This document shows, one piece after another, positions 37,252 to 49,545 of a DNA stretch of 64,000 bases; the stretch's first letter is position 1, and each line of letters starts with the position of its first letter. Source of the DNA: Bagarius yarrelli (Eukaryota; Chordata; Actinopteri; Siluriformes; Sisoridae); NCBI GenBank assembly GCA_005784505.1, contig VCAZ01000006.1, positions 9,246,724-9,310,723 on the forward strand. Reading direction: 5' to 3'. The translations under genes were made by a program, and so were the position numbers. The notes below the pieces were generated by a model. That model was not told where the DNA came from. It saw only the letters and a list, made by a program, of their open reading frames with translations, and did no database searches.

Positions 37252-38772
37252 TTATGCATATTCTGGTTCATATGTCTCTTCATGCGAGTATGATCTGGAG
37301 TTTCCAGTAAATATGCCATTTTCGTCCTCAGGTAGACAGTTGTCTTTCGTGCTGTATCCCTGATTCTTTTTCCTGGCTTGACTCTCTTCCAATCTTATTG
37401 TGTCGTAAATGCCTGTGGCCCCTTCCTCCAGTAGCAAATTTCTCTCGGAGTGAGACGGCTTCATGAGACACACGTTGCGCAGGAGGAGCAGCGCTGGTGC
37501 GTAAAGCACGTTGGCAAGACCCATGCCCAGGTTAAGCTGCACAAAACCGAGGTCGTGCACTATCTTACCAGCTACGACTGGACCCAGTGCATACGCTACA
37601 CAGTAGGAGATGTCCGCAATGGCATACACACTTCCATACACAGAGACATGACGCACATCAACCAGAAAAGCAAGTGTTGGCAACAGCGCCGTGTCCACCA
37701 ATGCAATGCCAAAGCAGATGCCGCACAAAGGGATTATAAGTTGCTCAAAGTTTTTACATGCTGGCACTGTGCAGGAGCTGGCACCTATTATAACCATGCC
37801 AAGAGCGCCATAAAACCATTGTAAATGTGGGTGTCTCGCAGCCAGGTTTACAGTAATGTAGACACCCAGAATATGCGGGAAAAAGGCTGGTAACCAGGTA
37901 AGTCCGATCTGCCACTCGGACGCGTCCATTGTCTCCTCCATCCAGTTCGCGATGGTGGGCTCCAGAAAGGCAAGAGGGATGTTACACGTAGTCAGTGCCC
38001 CTGCAACCACTGCTATATATGGATCAATCATAAGTTTGTAAATAGGTGTGCCAACTGGCATGTTTTCTCTGGTCGTGCCGGAGAATGGCTTAAGGACAGT
38101 CATGCATAAAATACCGTCGACTAGACAGACACAAGCGAGGGCGAGGAAAGGAAAGCGCTTCCCTGCAAACTCGTAAAGCACCCCACCGAATGGGGGCGCC
38201 GACAGGCTCCCGAACGAGATAAACGCCAAGGCGATGCCCAGGGCTCGACTCCTCTCAGCCTCTTCCGTGTACTTGTCAGCTATCATAGCGATACCTGATG
38301 TGTCTGCAAATGCCGAACCGAGACCCTGCAGACTCCGTGCCACAAAAAGAGTCGCGTAGTTTTCAGCAAAGGCAAAGATGCAGGTGGAAACAAACATTAT
38401 GAAAAGTCCAATTAAAAGTGGTATGTCGTATCCGACCCGGTCTATAAAGGTGCCCGTTAAAGGATTTACAAGAAGTTGTAAAATGGCTTTGGAGGCAAAT
38501 AGGACACCAATCTGCAAATCGAAGTTTTCTGTGCTGTTAGATGAATTGGCTGATTTGCTCTCTAGACTGGCTAAATAATCTGGAACTATTGGGACGATCA
38601 CCATGTAAAGCATATTATCTAACAAAAGTGCCACACAGACGATTACTAAAATAATCCTCCGCTGTCGTTTAGGATCTTGAATAGCAGTGCCCAGTTGTTT
38701 AGTTTTTTCGCCCATCTCTGAGAGTTTAACCGCGGCGGACCGCGCCAAGCCAACAGATTCCTCTTCGGCCAT
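37252..38772 (-). CDS. slc18a3: Vesicular acetylcholine transporter VAChT, single exon, 506 aa
   Basis: Proton-coupled antiporter of the major facilitator superfamily that loads acetylcholine into synaptic vesicles. The gene is intronless, as in all vertebrates, with start ATG at 38772 and stop at 37252; 506 aa is within the family range. Visible features: TM1 with L-L-L-D-N-M-L-Y-M-V-I-V-P-I-V-P-D-Y at about residues 48-65, a luminal loop with two N-glycosylation sequons (N-S-S, N-S-T), the G-x-x-x-D-R-V-G motif after TM2/3 (F-I-D-R-V-G-Y-D), S-L-Q-G-L-G-S-A-F-A-D-T in TM4, and a cytoplasmic tail with the acidic-dileucine sorting signal S-E-R-N-L-L. It lies upstream of, and on the same strand as, chat (the cholinergic locus), and could share its promoter and the RE1-like site at 39997. 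Confidence 0.97.
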   Translation of the reverse strand: MAEEESVGLARSAAVKLSEMGEKTKQLGTAIQDPKRQRRIILVIVCVALLLDNMLYMVIVPIVPDYLASLESKSANSSNSTENFDLQIGVLFASKAILQLLVNPLTGTFIDRVGYDIPLLIGLFIMFVSTCIFAFAENYATLFVARSLQGLGSAFADTSGIAMIADKYTEEAERSRALGIALAFISFGSLSAPPFGGVLYEFAGKRFPFLALACVCLVDGILCMTVLKPFSGTTRENMPVGTPIYKLMIDPYIAVVAGALTTCNIPLAFLEPTIANWMEETMDASEWQIGLTWLPAFFPHILGVYITVNLAARHPHLQWFYGALGMVIIGASSCTVPACKNFEQLIIPLCGICFGIALVDTALLPTLAFLVDVRHVSVYGSVYAIADISYCVAYALGPVVAGKIVHDLGFVQLNLGMGLANVLYAPALLLLRNVCLMKPSHSERNLLLEEGATGIYDTIRLEESQARKKNQGYSTKDNCLPEDENGIFTGNSRSYSHEETYEPEYA

Positions 38773-39996
38773 TATTCACACTTTTCTTGTTTTAAAGTAA
38801 ACAATATCAGGCGCTTTCCGGATCTGTATTATGTTTTTACAGAATGAAATATTCCTTTGTACTTTTGATAAACGATCAAACTGCGATTAGCTAATCAATT
38901 TTCCTGTTTTACCTTCGCAAGCTGCGCTCCTTCATTGCGCTTGTTTTTCCCTTCTGCTGAGTTGATCGCGTTTTATCATCGGCGGCCAAAGTTTCATTGT
39001 AACGTAAACCGTTATTTAAGGTGATGGAAAGAGCTCAAACATTTGCGCACAGTTTACGAATTGAACAAATCGTGCTCCATCGTGTGGTAAGTTGTCTTTT
39101 TGTAGACCGGGAACGCGCACAGCGAAATGATGGAACCTTTCACATAAATAGATGAAGACTATGCAGCTATATCTTTTTGAGACATGCCATTGCCCCAGCT
39201 AAGCTCGCCCCTGCTAATGCTGCTGTGGGTGAGACACTCGCGTGTGAGTCTGCCTATTCTATTCAACTCTTTTTTCCCAGGGATGTGACGCACTTCGTGC
39301 TTGCCCCCCAGTGGTTCCCCAATCAGCCCTATTTATCAAAGCTTATTTTACACAACTGCGTATAAACGCCACGCCCTGCAAACAAATGCGATTTACTTGC
39401 AGATATAGAGTAAGTTTAATAATTAATTCACACTTAAATAAATTACTTTCCCCTCCTTTCATTAGTGAGTGTGCTATTATGTTACTTTGCTAATTGCTTC
39501 GTAAATCACAACACAATAATTGCAGTGCTTGTCCATTCAAAAACCTGTTTATAATGTACAAAACGAACCAACCAACCAACTATACACTTCGAGTCTCTTT
39601 TAATATTGGTTATAATAGAGACCACCAGGCAAATTAACTAAATTACTCTGTCCCATGCCACTCTTATGGTCTCTGATAATGTACAGCCTTTTATTTCTGG
39701 TGATGTATTACACTTTAAACTTTATAATTCAGCCTTTATATATGCAACAGAGAGAAATGATCTTTTTTCAGGCTAAAAAAAATCTAAGCATGCTTTTACA
39801 ATTTTCACCCTAACATATTCAACGTCTAAAAACTATATCCGAGAGTATTTTTTTAGAGAAGTAAAACAGAAAAGACTATGTCACTATGCGATATAATAGC
39901 AGTGTGCAGCAACGAGTGTTCCTAATTTATCTATGAAAGATGGATAAATTGGGCGACTTGTGTGTAAAGGTTTTTCAGTTTAGATTGCAGATTGAC

Positions 39997-40023
39997 TTCA
40001 GCACCACACTAAAGTGGACAGCT
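39997..40023 (+). promoter_or_regulatory. Candidate RE1/NRSE (REST/NRSF binding site) with expanded half-site spacing
   Basis: Perfect left half TTCAGCACC at 39997-40005 and right half GGACAGC at 40016-40022 in the correct order and orientation. They are separated by 10 bases instead of the canonical 2, giving a half-site centre spacing of about 19 bp. Extended spacings of this size are known for non-canonical REST sites. It lies 1.2 kb upstream of the slc18a3 start; an NRSE upstream of the cholinergic locus is known in mammals. It should silence chat/slc18a3 in non-neuronal cells (inference). Confidence 0.65.
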
Positions 40024-40549
40024 ACAATCTTTTTAACGAGTCCTACAAAAGCTTAAACGTATTTACAGCCGTTATACAAACAGCCGTTATGTAAAGCTGT
40101 TATTTCACTGAAACTGAAACAGAAATTAACTCTGTAACACAGTTGAACTATTTTCTTAATTGTATTAAAATGTAACATCTTTAAACAGTGGGGTTTGGCA
40201 CCATCTCGTGTCAAAGCAGATGCCAGCTCCTTTTTAAAAAGACAATAGTGACATCTAGAGGTTATTTGACTACGTGGCACGGTCAGGATTGTAAACTTAT
40301 TTAACTACAACTCTTTAGTAGGGCAAAAGTTTTGATGTAACACCACTTAAAAGCTTTACTTCAGTAATTAACAGCAAAACAAAAAGTTTTATTTAATGAA
40401 TATGCTTTATGTCTAGACATCGGTTTATTATTTGATTTTCATATGACTAACATATCTCAGGGTTTACTCCACTTGTTTGGTATGTCTAAGTGGATCAGAC
40501 CATTAGGATCAACTGACTTGATCTTTTTGATCTGAGTGATCTGATTTCT

Positions 40550-40645
40550 ATTCAGTAAGCATATCTACAATGCGTTTAGGTTCTAGGCCATTAAGTGATT
40601 TATAAACATGTAAAAGTACCTTAAAATCAATCCTAAATGCAACTT
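40550..40645 (-). mobile_element. LINE reverse-transcriptase ORF fragment
   Basis: The minus strand reads F-R-I-D-F-K-V-L-L-H-V-Y-K-S-L-N-G-L, the conserved stretch near the C-terminus of fish non-LTR retrotransposon ORF2. It is a short remnant ending in stops. Confidence 0.65.
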
Positions 40646-42029
40646 AGCCTTTGGACAAAAATTTCTTTATACATATAGCAAAATGGTTTTTTTTACCTGT
40701 GAAAGCAGTGATAAATATCACCTTTCAATTAAGAAAACAAAAGCATGGATAATTATTTACTACAGCAGTTTTGAAGATTTTTTGACAAATTTCCAAGATT
40801 CTGACATAACTAAATAGTTCAAAAGATAAAAAAAAGAACAAAATCTTCAAACATATGCAGAATCTTTTTGCAGCATAGACTCATTTAAGAGTGAAATGAA
40901 TTATTTAAGAGTGGATCAGTTTGTGTGGGACTTTTTTTAAAGGTTTGTTCTATCTGAGCCAATAACTTTAAACATTAATGTACTGTTCCTGTTCAGACTT
41001 TTTGTGTTAAAACAGTTATAAACCTTAATAATGCACCGTTAAACAATGATATCAAGTGGATCATTTACCTTGGGCACTATGATTGCATGTGTAACATTTA
41101 TATTATAATAAATGATAATTATTATAATTATTATAACAATTATAATATTATTAGCATAAAGGGAAAAATTGTCATTATTCTTATAAAACATTTTTATGGG
41201 GAAAATGGTGATTGATATGATATGATTTATATATCAGTGTGAAAAACATTAAGAAATGAATATATTGATCATTTTAATTCAATCATAACACACTTTACAA
41301 CAATAATGCAGACGACACTGTAAAATCTTTACAACAACCTGTATGTAATATACAAAAAACATTTCTCAGACAACAAACCATCATAAACAAACTTGTGAAA
41401 ATCTTTCATTCTCTCTGTTTCATACTTTCTTTCCATCTCTTTCTGATTCATAAAGGTCTAACTGATTTGTAGAATTATTGTGTAACTACACAAATATCAA
41501 ACGTCAATTAATACTGTCTCATTAATTTTTTGAATCACATCACAGTGCATATCAGTAATTATAGTAAAATTATTGTAATACAGATGCAAAAAGCAGATAA
41601 CATTCACAATATTAAACATTTACGGAAAATCATGACAACACAATGTCAATTATTTTCAGAATTATTTTACAGGAATATTTAACTACACAGAGAAAGAATC
41701 AGTAACAACCCGGTCAATCAGTGATGTTATACAGTTAGTATTTTTTCAAATGTGTGGCTGATTTAGAAAAAAACAAGTTAAAGTATGTGATGTACATTGT
41801 AAATTTCAAAAACCTATTTTATTTCTGAAATTCTTTAACTGTTTTGCTATGTATTTAAAATATAGCTAGTATCTCACTACATAAAAACGATTATCAGGCT
41901 ATTATCATCTACAATTACTAATGACAAAAATTCTAGTGAGGAGGTAACAATTAAAATAATAAAAATACTAATTTATAGCACTTTCCACTTTCAATTATAT
42001 TTGTTTAGATAGAAATATATTCTTCCTTA

Positions 42030-42520
42030 GTTACACTATTTGGCCAAAAGTATATGGACAAAGGTGTGAAGACGTCACCATTACACCCGGTTTTACTTTA
42101 AAATTCGATTTTAAAACCCCTGATTAAAATGGATTTGATTTTCTCTTTTTGTCTAAAAACCAGTTATTTATCTGGGCAGGCTATTAGATTTTGGAGTGTG
42201 GATGTAGGAATTCGTGCTCATTCAGCCCACTGATGTTAAGTGGGAAGGTTTTGCATTTGGTCTGATTTCGGATTTGTCCCAATGATGTACTGTGTGGTTG
42301 AGGTCATAAAGCGTGCTTTGAGCACAGGAGCAGAATCATGCTTAAACGGGTTTGGGTTTTGAATTTACAAAGCAGGAAATCAATTGTGTGCTTTCAATTT
42401 TGTGGGATTGGTTTAAGGAAGACCCACATATGTGTGCCGTGCTCAGGTGACCATATACCATTGGCCACAAAGTTTATGGTGAATAGTTCAAGATGTGGAC
42501 TGTCTGAAAACAAAGTATAA
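42030..42520 (+). mobile_element. Tc1-like non-autonomous element
   Basis: Starts ACACTATTTGGCCAAAAGTA and contains TAGATTTTGGAGTGTGGATG and GTGCTCATTCAGCC, all from a well-known short Tc1-type fish element with the same inverted end (CCATTGGCCACAAAGT at about 42460). Sits just downstream of rgr. Confidence 0.65.
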
Positions 42521-42671
42521 CTAAATTTAGTAAGTAATCACCTTATTTCTTATCATTGTTAGAAAAATGCCTTATAATGAAAATGTATACAATTACATAA
42601 AATTCTTTAAGGCCTTATTCTGACCCTGTCTAGGATTGATCAGTTAATGAAGCTGAAACACTAAAAACTGA

Positions 42672-42677
42672 TTTATT
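42672..42677 (-). terminator. AATAAA overlapping the rgr stop codon
   Basis: The rgr reading ends AAA TAA ATAAAT on the minus strand, so a poly(A)-signal hexamer overlaps the stop. Whether it is used is unknown; it would give an extremely short 3'UTR. Confidence 0.3.
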
Positions 42678-45600
42678 TATTTAAACTTATCCTCTATAGC
42701 AGGAGGTTTAATCCTTTGTCCTGTAAACATCTGCCAGATTCCTCCCCTGTAATTTTCATTTCCAAGTGCGTAAACAAAGACATTAAAAGTTGGGGAAGTT
42801 TTAGCCACAAGAGGAGCAATCTGTAAAGACACACATGGTTATAGTTATGCTCTACCTTAATATTAGGCATCTAAATAGTAAATGCATGAATCCACTGGAT
42901 GTGCAGCGTTACCATTCTTAATCTAGGAGACAAATCATTCACATTTTTCATGGCAGCATAGAAGGCTAGAATTCCATAAGGGCTCCAGCAGAACAACAGG
43001 GTCTTTATCGGAGTACTACAGTTGAACTGAAGGAAAGACCAGAATGAGAATTTAGTCATGCAGCCTGTCTATATGTGCTAAATCTTATCCAAGATTCAGA
43101 AGAATATTTCCTATTCATTCGAATTCATATAGTCATTTAAGATTAATTCGTAAATATGATCCCCAGAGGCTTTTTTTCCATCATTTACTATTTTTTTTAA
43201 CATTTAAAATCATTGATTAAATTGATTACTTGCATTTCTCATAAAGCATGGGATTAACAAACATCACCTATACTATTTCTATTTGTCTTAAAAGTGACAT
43301 ACAAGTGTGTTATATACAGGCGTAATGTTTTATGCAGATGTTTATATTAGATTTGTATAAATTTTAAATAATGGCTTTGGGGCTTTTAAATCTGAAATTC
43401 TTTACAATGGTTTTCTGAGCAAAGATTAGACCTAGGATTGGATCACATGGTGTTAAAATCCTTTATCTTATTATTCACAAACAGTACTAACTCACATAAT
43501 TAATACGAAGGCATGTAGTTTGGTTAACTCTGTTCCATCTCACACGTATTAACAGACTCTGTATGTATGCAAGTTCTTTGGTTTTTTTTAATAATACAGT
43601 CGGTCAACTGTTTCTACGCAATACCTCTACTGGTGTTAATACAAAAGTGAAGAAATAATTTCTGTGTGAAAAATAATTTAGCATTGAGCATTTAGCATTA
43701 TTTCATTTGCAACATTAACCAATACATGAATCATATCCCAATTATTACCAGTCTATGTCAGCGTTAACAAAGGCGTTAATAACAAGCAATAACACAACAA
43801 GCAGAATTTAAATATTACCGCGCAGATAATATTTACATTTACATCCCCCATTTACATTCATATAATCCTACGTGAAGTGACTCCAACCCTAACCCACATT
43901 GCAAATCAGTTTGACACTTTAATATACAGTATATTTTTTCCAAAAAAAGTATAAGTATGTAGCAAAAATAATTATTGTTTTTGTAAAATAAACGTTATTT
44001 ATGATGTACATTAACATAATGTAAGTTTTATATAGCATGTCTGCAATTAGCTCGTGTGATTTAGCTACAAATTACAGCTAAGACTGACTGACAAAGATGT
44101 AAATAAAATAAAAAAAGCACATTAACTGAAAGTGCAGGCAGACTGGCGCATAACCCAGTGATTGAGGTGCTGAACTGTTAATATGACAGAAAAGAGAAAA
44201 CAAGGCCCTTAACCTTTAACTGCCCAGCTGTTTAAAAGCAATAAATGTAAGTCGCTCTGAATAAGGGTGTCTGTTTAGTGCCTGCACATGCCACAAGAAG
44301 TGTGCAACAAGTATTAACTAGGCTTTCACGGTGCTAGTCACAAACACTGACGTATATTCTTACCCTTTGCTGGCCCGTCTTCTTAAATTTCTTTTCAATG
44401 GATTGGTAGGAGAAGAACACAATAAGAACCTGAATTCCCATGTTACAGATGGCCATTGGAATCAGATAGGTGACGTAGTTCCTAGGCAAAATGCATAAGG
44501 TTATTACACTTGTCTTCTTTCTAATGTTCATTAATGTAGGGCAAAATGTCAAAGAAAACATGTTTACAATCAACTAAATTACGTTCACTCAAATGTCCTG
44601 TATGAGAGATTCTGCAACGTACAGTATTTTCAACAACTCTAGGTCTACCGTTTTGCAATCTAAGATAAAGGTGAGTACACGGGATATACTGTATGATTAG
44701 ACTTATCTGCCTAATGAAACACGCCTAATTTCTCAAAGCATGCCTAAACACAATTAGCTGACAATGGTACTGGTGATGTTTGTTTGTTTAGAATATGAAT
44801 CATTGTAGGGCTGTAAATTTATTCAAAGCCATGGAACTGTACGATGTTACCTTCCCACAAAGAAGTCAAAGCGTAGTGGTTAAGGGTTTGGGTTGCCGTT
44901 CAGATAATTGTGGGTAGTTGAAATGTGTGTTGTCAGTATGTGTGTACACAACCACCCTACAATAATAAAGACCCATCCAGGTTTTGTTAAAAATCATTTC
45001 CCCTTCCTAATATCAAGTTGCCTGTCAATGTGACGTCACACAGACCAATGTCGCTTCCACATTTGTTGAGTGTCTGCCATTGTTTCAACACTGGAGCAGA
45101 ATGCCACTGCAGCCTCCGATCTACTTAACTGCCCTCCTGTTTGTGCGAATCATTACTTACCAGACTGATTTATAAATTAAGGTCAATATAAAGGTTTCAC
45201 TAAGAAGAAAATGGACCAACTAAATTATGTTGCAGCTAAATTGCATGCAAAAGTTTTTTGTTGGCCAGAAACAACATGACAAATCAATATTAATCTACAG
45301 GTCAAAATATGACTGGCTTTTTAAAGACAAAATCACTGGAATTTGTTGCATTATTGATTTTAAATGTCAGAATAGAAGTTTCTACAATTATTATTACTGG
45401 TTTTAATTTTTTTTTTCAAAAGACATGTATTCACCTGATTAATTTTAACCACTAGTTTAGAATAAGTCAGGAAATAATTAGAACTTACTATATTATATTA
45501 AATAAAATGGTTCAGTAGTTTCTATCAGTGCCAAAATACGTATACATTAAATCACAGATAAGATAAATCTGTCAAATGATTACAAATATATTTATTATAT

Positions 45601-47508
45601 ATTGAATTTAACTACTTTGTTAATGATTTTGGCTTATTATGATATTTGTAATAGTTGTACTATTAATGTGTCGTATAAGTTAAAGCTTTTGGCTAGGGCT
45701 CAAAACAAAAACCAAAATGCCTTTTACCTGTCTCCCTTGCTTAAGTCCAGAGTGCAGCAGGTCCTCAGGGGTTCATAGTCATACTCTCCCCAACCAATCA
45801 GTGGCATAGCTGCCCAAAAAGCAGCGAAGAGCCATATAAAAATGACTATGGCAATGGCACAGCTCCACTGCAACTTTGAGCCTTATGTAAAAAAAACACA
45901 CTTTACACATTTCTAGTTCAAGTATTTTCCCACATGTTCCTAATAAACAGTAATAAAACAGCAATGCTGATTTTATTTTTGTTGCTATACATTAAAGGTA
46001 TTCAGATTTGCAATTAAAAAGATGAATGTCAGAGATCAAAATCTTAGCGTTAATATTACATCTAAGACATGGCATAGTTTATTTATATTTTATTTAATTA
46101 ATATTAAAGACGTCACTGACAGGTGCTTTCTGTTTACTGGGCATGCATTAATTAGTTTGTAAACAATCATCTGGCCTTTTTAGTCAGTGTATTTAAATCC
46201 GGTGGAACACCTTTGGGATGTGGTAGAACTGCAAATCCACTGAAAGACCTTCTTTTGGACATTCTTAATTAGACCCCTATGTACCAACCCAAAATGGCAG
46301 CTATTCACAGACACTTTTGTGATGGATAAATAGGTTAAATCTCTATAGCCATGTTGAGTGAAAGCCCACTAAATAGGACCAGGGGCAGAGGGGCTTTTTT
46401 CCACTGTTGTCCAAAATAAGGAAAACCTTCCCCAATCAAATCTTTAAGCTTTTTTCTTATATAGGTGGATATGACAACCCACAAATGTCAAATTCTGATG
46501 TAGTTAGCATTAGGTTTCTAAAACAAATTTGACTAAATTTAAGTTTAATCCAAAGCCTGTCAATAAAACACGTAGTGTGTTACAAATAGCCAGATCAACA
46601 AACAAAAGTACCTAACAAAAAACCAAATGTTTCAATCAATGAATTCTATTTTTAAATAAGATGAGTGCTGAGGGGGTTCTTACTGGTACAATATTGGTGG
46701 TATCTGTCCCAGGCAATGGCTGCAATGAAATGGATGCTAGAGAGGGCAGTAAGAAATCCCTGAAAGCCGTGTGTCTGGCATCCTTCAGATCCATACGGCC
46801 AGTATCTATAGGTTTATTGATCATAAAAAAAAAAAAAAATTCAACAGACATGCTTTTCTAATATATTGCAAACAATTTGTTCAACAAGATGAAGAAATAA
46901 ATATGTTATAATTGAGCACTTGTGTTCCTAACTATAATACCAAACACTAACACATGGTTATAACGTGAAGGATTTACTATTGCCCACCCATTATTTCTTT
47001 CAGTTCTTCAAACTATGCTCATTCATTCATCATAAAACAGTAAGTGAACAGGATCAGTCCTTTTTTGGAAATCTAAGAAAAACTCACCTCAGAAAACTTG
47101 AAAAGGCTGCGATGGTGGCGTTTATAGAAATGCCCATATCTGCCAAAGCCAAGCTAAATACTAGAAAGTTACTGGGAGTCCGCAAATCTCGTATTTGTTG
47201 AAAGGAAATAACGGTGACAGCATTTAGGAAAAATCCAAGAAGACCTTTGTATCATATTTAAAAAGAAAATAGTTAAAAACGGTGATACGTTTTAACTGTA
47301 TAGTCAGATTTGCACAACAATTAGTTACACAAAGGTGTAGGAAATAATTTAAGCTTTACTTACATCATTTTAAGATTGTCAAACGTTACATGGAAGCGTC
47401 TTTGTCAGTAAATCGTGTAATATGTTTCTTACCCTCGACAAGCAGAAATGATCCCAATGCAAAAACATCGAGCTCAGAGAATCCCTCCGGCACAGGCGAA
47501 GGAACCAT
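42677..47508 (-). CDS. rgr: RPE-retinal G protein-coupled receptor (RGR opsin), 294 aa
   Basis: RGR binds all-trans-retinal and acts as a photoisomerase in retinal pigment epithelium and Mueller glia. Seven exons (minus strand): 47433-47508, 47088-47244, 46684-46805, 45728-45881, 44364-44481, 42913-43026, 42677-42820; total 885 nt, all phases consistent. Matches to RGR: V-P-E-G-F-S-E-L-D-V-F-A-L-G at the N-terminus, L-R-T-P-S-N-F-L-V-F-S-L-A-L-A-D, Y-G-S-E-G-C-Q-T-H-G-F-Q-G, D-R-Y at about 111-113, G-W-G-E-Y-D-Y-E-P, S-Y-Q-S-I-E-K-K-F-K-K-T-G and A-L-G-N-E-N-Y-R-G-G-I-W. The retinal Schiff-base lysine is in A-K-T-S-P-T (Lys254, human Lys255). Seven hydrophobic segments are present. Teleosts can have two rgr genes; I cannot say which this is. 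Confidence 0.95.
44140..44290 (+). repeat. tRNA-derived SINE copy in rgr intron
   Basis: tRNA-like A-box region (GGCGCATAACCCAGTGATTGAGG) and the family tail AAATGTAAGTCGCTCTGAATAAGGG. Lies just below exon 5. Confidence 0.65.
46150..46350 (-). mobile_element. Tc1-like element remnant in rgr intron
   Basis: Internal part of the same short Tc1-type family, with the diagnostic GGAACACCTTTGGGATGTGG. The termini are degraded. Confidence 0.45.
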
Positions 47509-49357
47509 GTCGAAGTTTTATTAATTGATTTTTTTATTTGGCTAGAAAAAAAATAAACATTTAGAAAATTGATAGAAAACGCAGAAATCACAGACCGAAC
47601 CCTGCGAATTGGAATGCGAAGGCAAGGTTATGATATTCGTGAGAAAAAGGCAGGAATGTCGTTACGCAAACGCTCCAATCCACTGAAGAATTTGTTAACG
47701 AACGCATCAAGCCCAGTCGCACTAATACATGTTACACAATGCGCTCATTCAGCGAGCATTTCGGTGGTCTTTTCTTGAATTGTCATGAATGACACACGAC
47801 CCACCCGATCAGATGTTATTTTTTGTTTTGTAGCATCTGATTGGTTTAAAATTAAAAGGGGTGGGCGCTGTTAAGTGTCAATCTCTGACACTCACGGTTG
47901 GCCATGATAAGTGATGACACACCGTCCAGATGTTGCAATTTGTAGTTTAATCAATGTTTTTGTAATAATACCTGTTAGTCAGTATTTGAGTTTTATTGAT
48001 TATTTATATTGGAGCCTATTTCCCATGCTATGTTAAATGGATCGAGGGTTTAAAAACCTAAGACTGTATTAAGAATCAGAGTTTTACTGTGTTTTTGTAT
48101 AAAGCTTTAGGTGCACATACAACAAATACAACAGTAAAACACATAAGCTAAAAATACAGAATTTAGATGGTTTCATTTATTTAAAAGTTCATTTGTTAGT
48201 ATTATTATGTACAAATACTGTAGAATGCATTGATTAATCATTTACATTTTTTAAGGATAGGAAAATATTTTAGTTAACATTTTGTACACAAGTGGTAGGG
48301 TGAAGTCAGCTAAAATGGGCCAAACATTTTTACAGTGTCATATTTCTTTCAAATTGTACAGCCACTCACAATAACTGATCGTTCTTTAATGCTTGAACAC
48401 TTACTGACATGTAACAATGTCTGAGTATTTATAGGTGGGCAAAGCAGAGCATTATCATAAAGCCTGTTAAAAAAATTGTAAGATAAATAAGCCTGACATA
48501 GTATATTTCATTTATCAATAATGAGGGTGTTAAAGAAATTATAAGTAAGATTATAAACAAAGCAAATGTTTATGACCAGCTCTTTTAAATAAAAAATGAA
48601 ATTAGATGTTTGTCAAAAAGGTGATTTTAGCTAGAAATGGTTGCTTAAGATAAAATGGGCTACACACACTTGCACAGAAATTGAGGGTGAACGTAGGTTT
48701 ATATTCCTAGGCGTCTTAAAAATTCGTCCTAAAAATACCTGCAATGTTTTATCAAACAGTTCATGTACTTTATCTAATGTTTTGCTGTGTGTCCAATACT
48801 CGACCTCTCATAATGTTAAAACAATTATACCTTTTCCACATTAAAAATGTTTATATATTTAGGAGACCCATGCTAATTTATATAATTATATAATTATAAT
48901 AATTATATTTGATCTCATGCATAGCTTAGTTGATGACTCCACTTTACAATAAGAGAGGTACACGTTCAGTGTTTTTATGCAACATTTATAAAATACTACT
49001 TATACTAGCCTACTCCACATTAAACATACATACAATCCCTTTTAGTCCAGGTTAACCTGTTATTCATAACATGTACATAATATTTTAGTTGCACTCTCTG
49101 TGCTATTCTTAGGGAAAATATCTAGTAACAGCCATTTGTACATTGCTGTTCACTTAATAAATCTCTGGGATTTTGCAAGAAATATTAAGGGGCTTAACTG
49201 TCAAAGTGGAACAGATTAATTGTGTGGAGAAATCAGTCTGCATTATGCTAAATACATGAGTGTTTTTGGCTTATCATACACAACTATGCGTTTGCAAAGT
49301 CTAATAGATTATAAAATGCAAAAAAATGCAGATACATGGCTCTCTAATCCTTTGAGA

Positions 49358-49399
<42 letters not shown>

Positions 49400-49545
49400 T
49401 ATATGTGAGAAAGCATTAGAGAGTGCAGGATGGGACATGGAGCCAGACAGATTATAACATGCCGCTGTTGCGATTTTCATAAATGTTAAAGTAAAGTTTC
49501 TTCAGTCAGAGTCATTCCTGGGTTTTTTAATACAGGAGGTTGAAG
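47509..49545. promoter_or_regulatory. Shared head-to-head promoter interval of rgr and lrit1
   Basis: About 2 kb between two divergently transcribed retina genes. It holds CG-containing sequence next to rgr (47600-47800), a (CT)n tract at 49359-49399 and a CRX/OTX-type TAATCC at 49345-49350, 196 bp before the lrit1 ATG. No exon recognised. Function as a shared promoter is inference. Confidence 0.4.
49359..49399 (+). repeat. (CT)n microsatellite
   Basis: CT dinucleotide run with one interruption, about 150 bases upstream of the lrit1 start. Confidence 0.9.

Larger units (their letters stand above)
38773..42676. other. Upstream regulatory/intergenic region of the cholinergic locus
   Basis: Contains the slc18a3 promoter region (38773-39130, GC-richer than its surroundings), an RE1-like site (39997), a LINE fragment (40550-40645) and a Tc1-like MITE (42030-42520). 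No coding exon recognised. Confidence 0.55.

Noticed and set aside
37450..37824. 124-codon open frame opposite slc18a3
   Set aside because: Antisense shadow of a strongly conserved transporter exon.
38773..39130. Non-coding R-type first exon of chat
   Set aside because: Expected upstream of slc18a3 from mammals, but no sequence signature lets me place it.
44160..44190. GGTGCTGAACTG as a second RE1 half site
   Set aside because: Part of a SINE copy and without a matching second half site.
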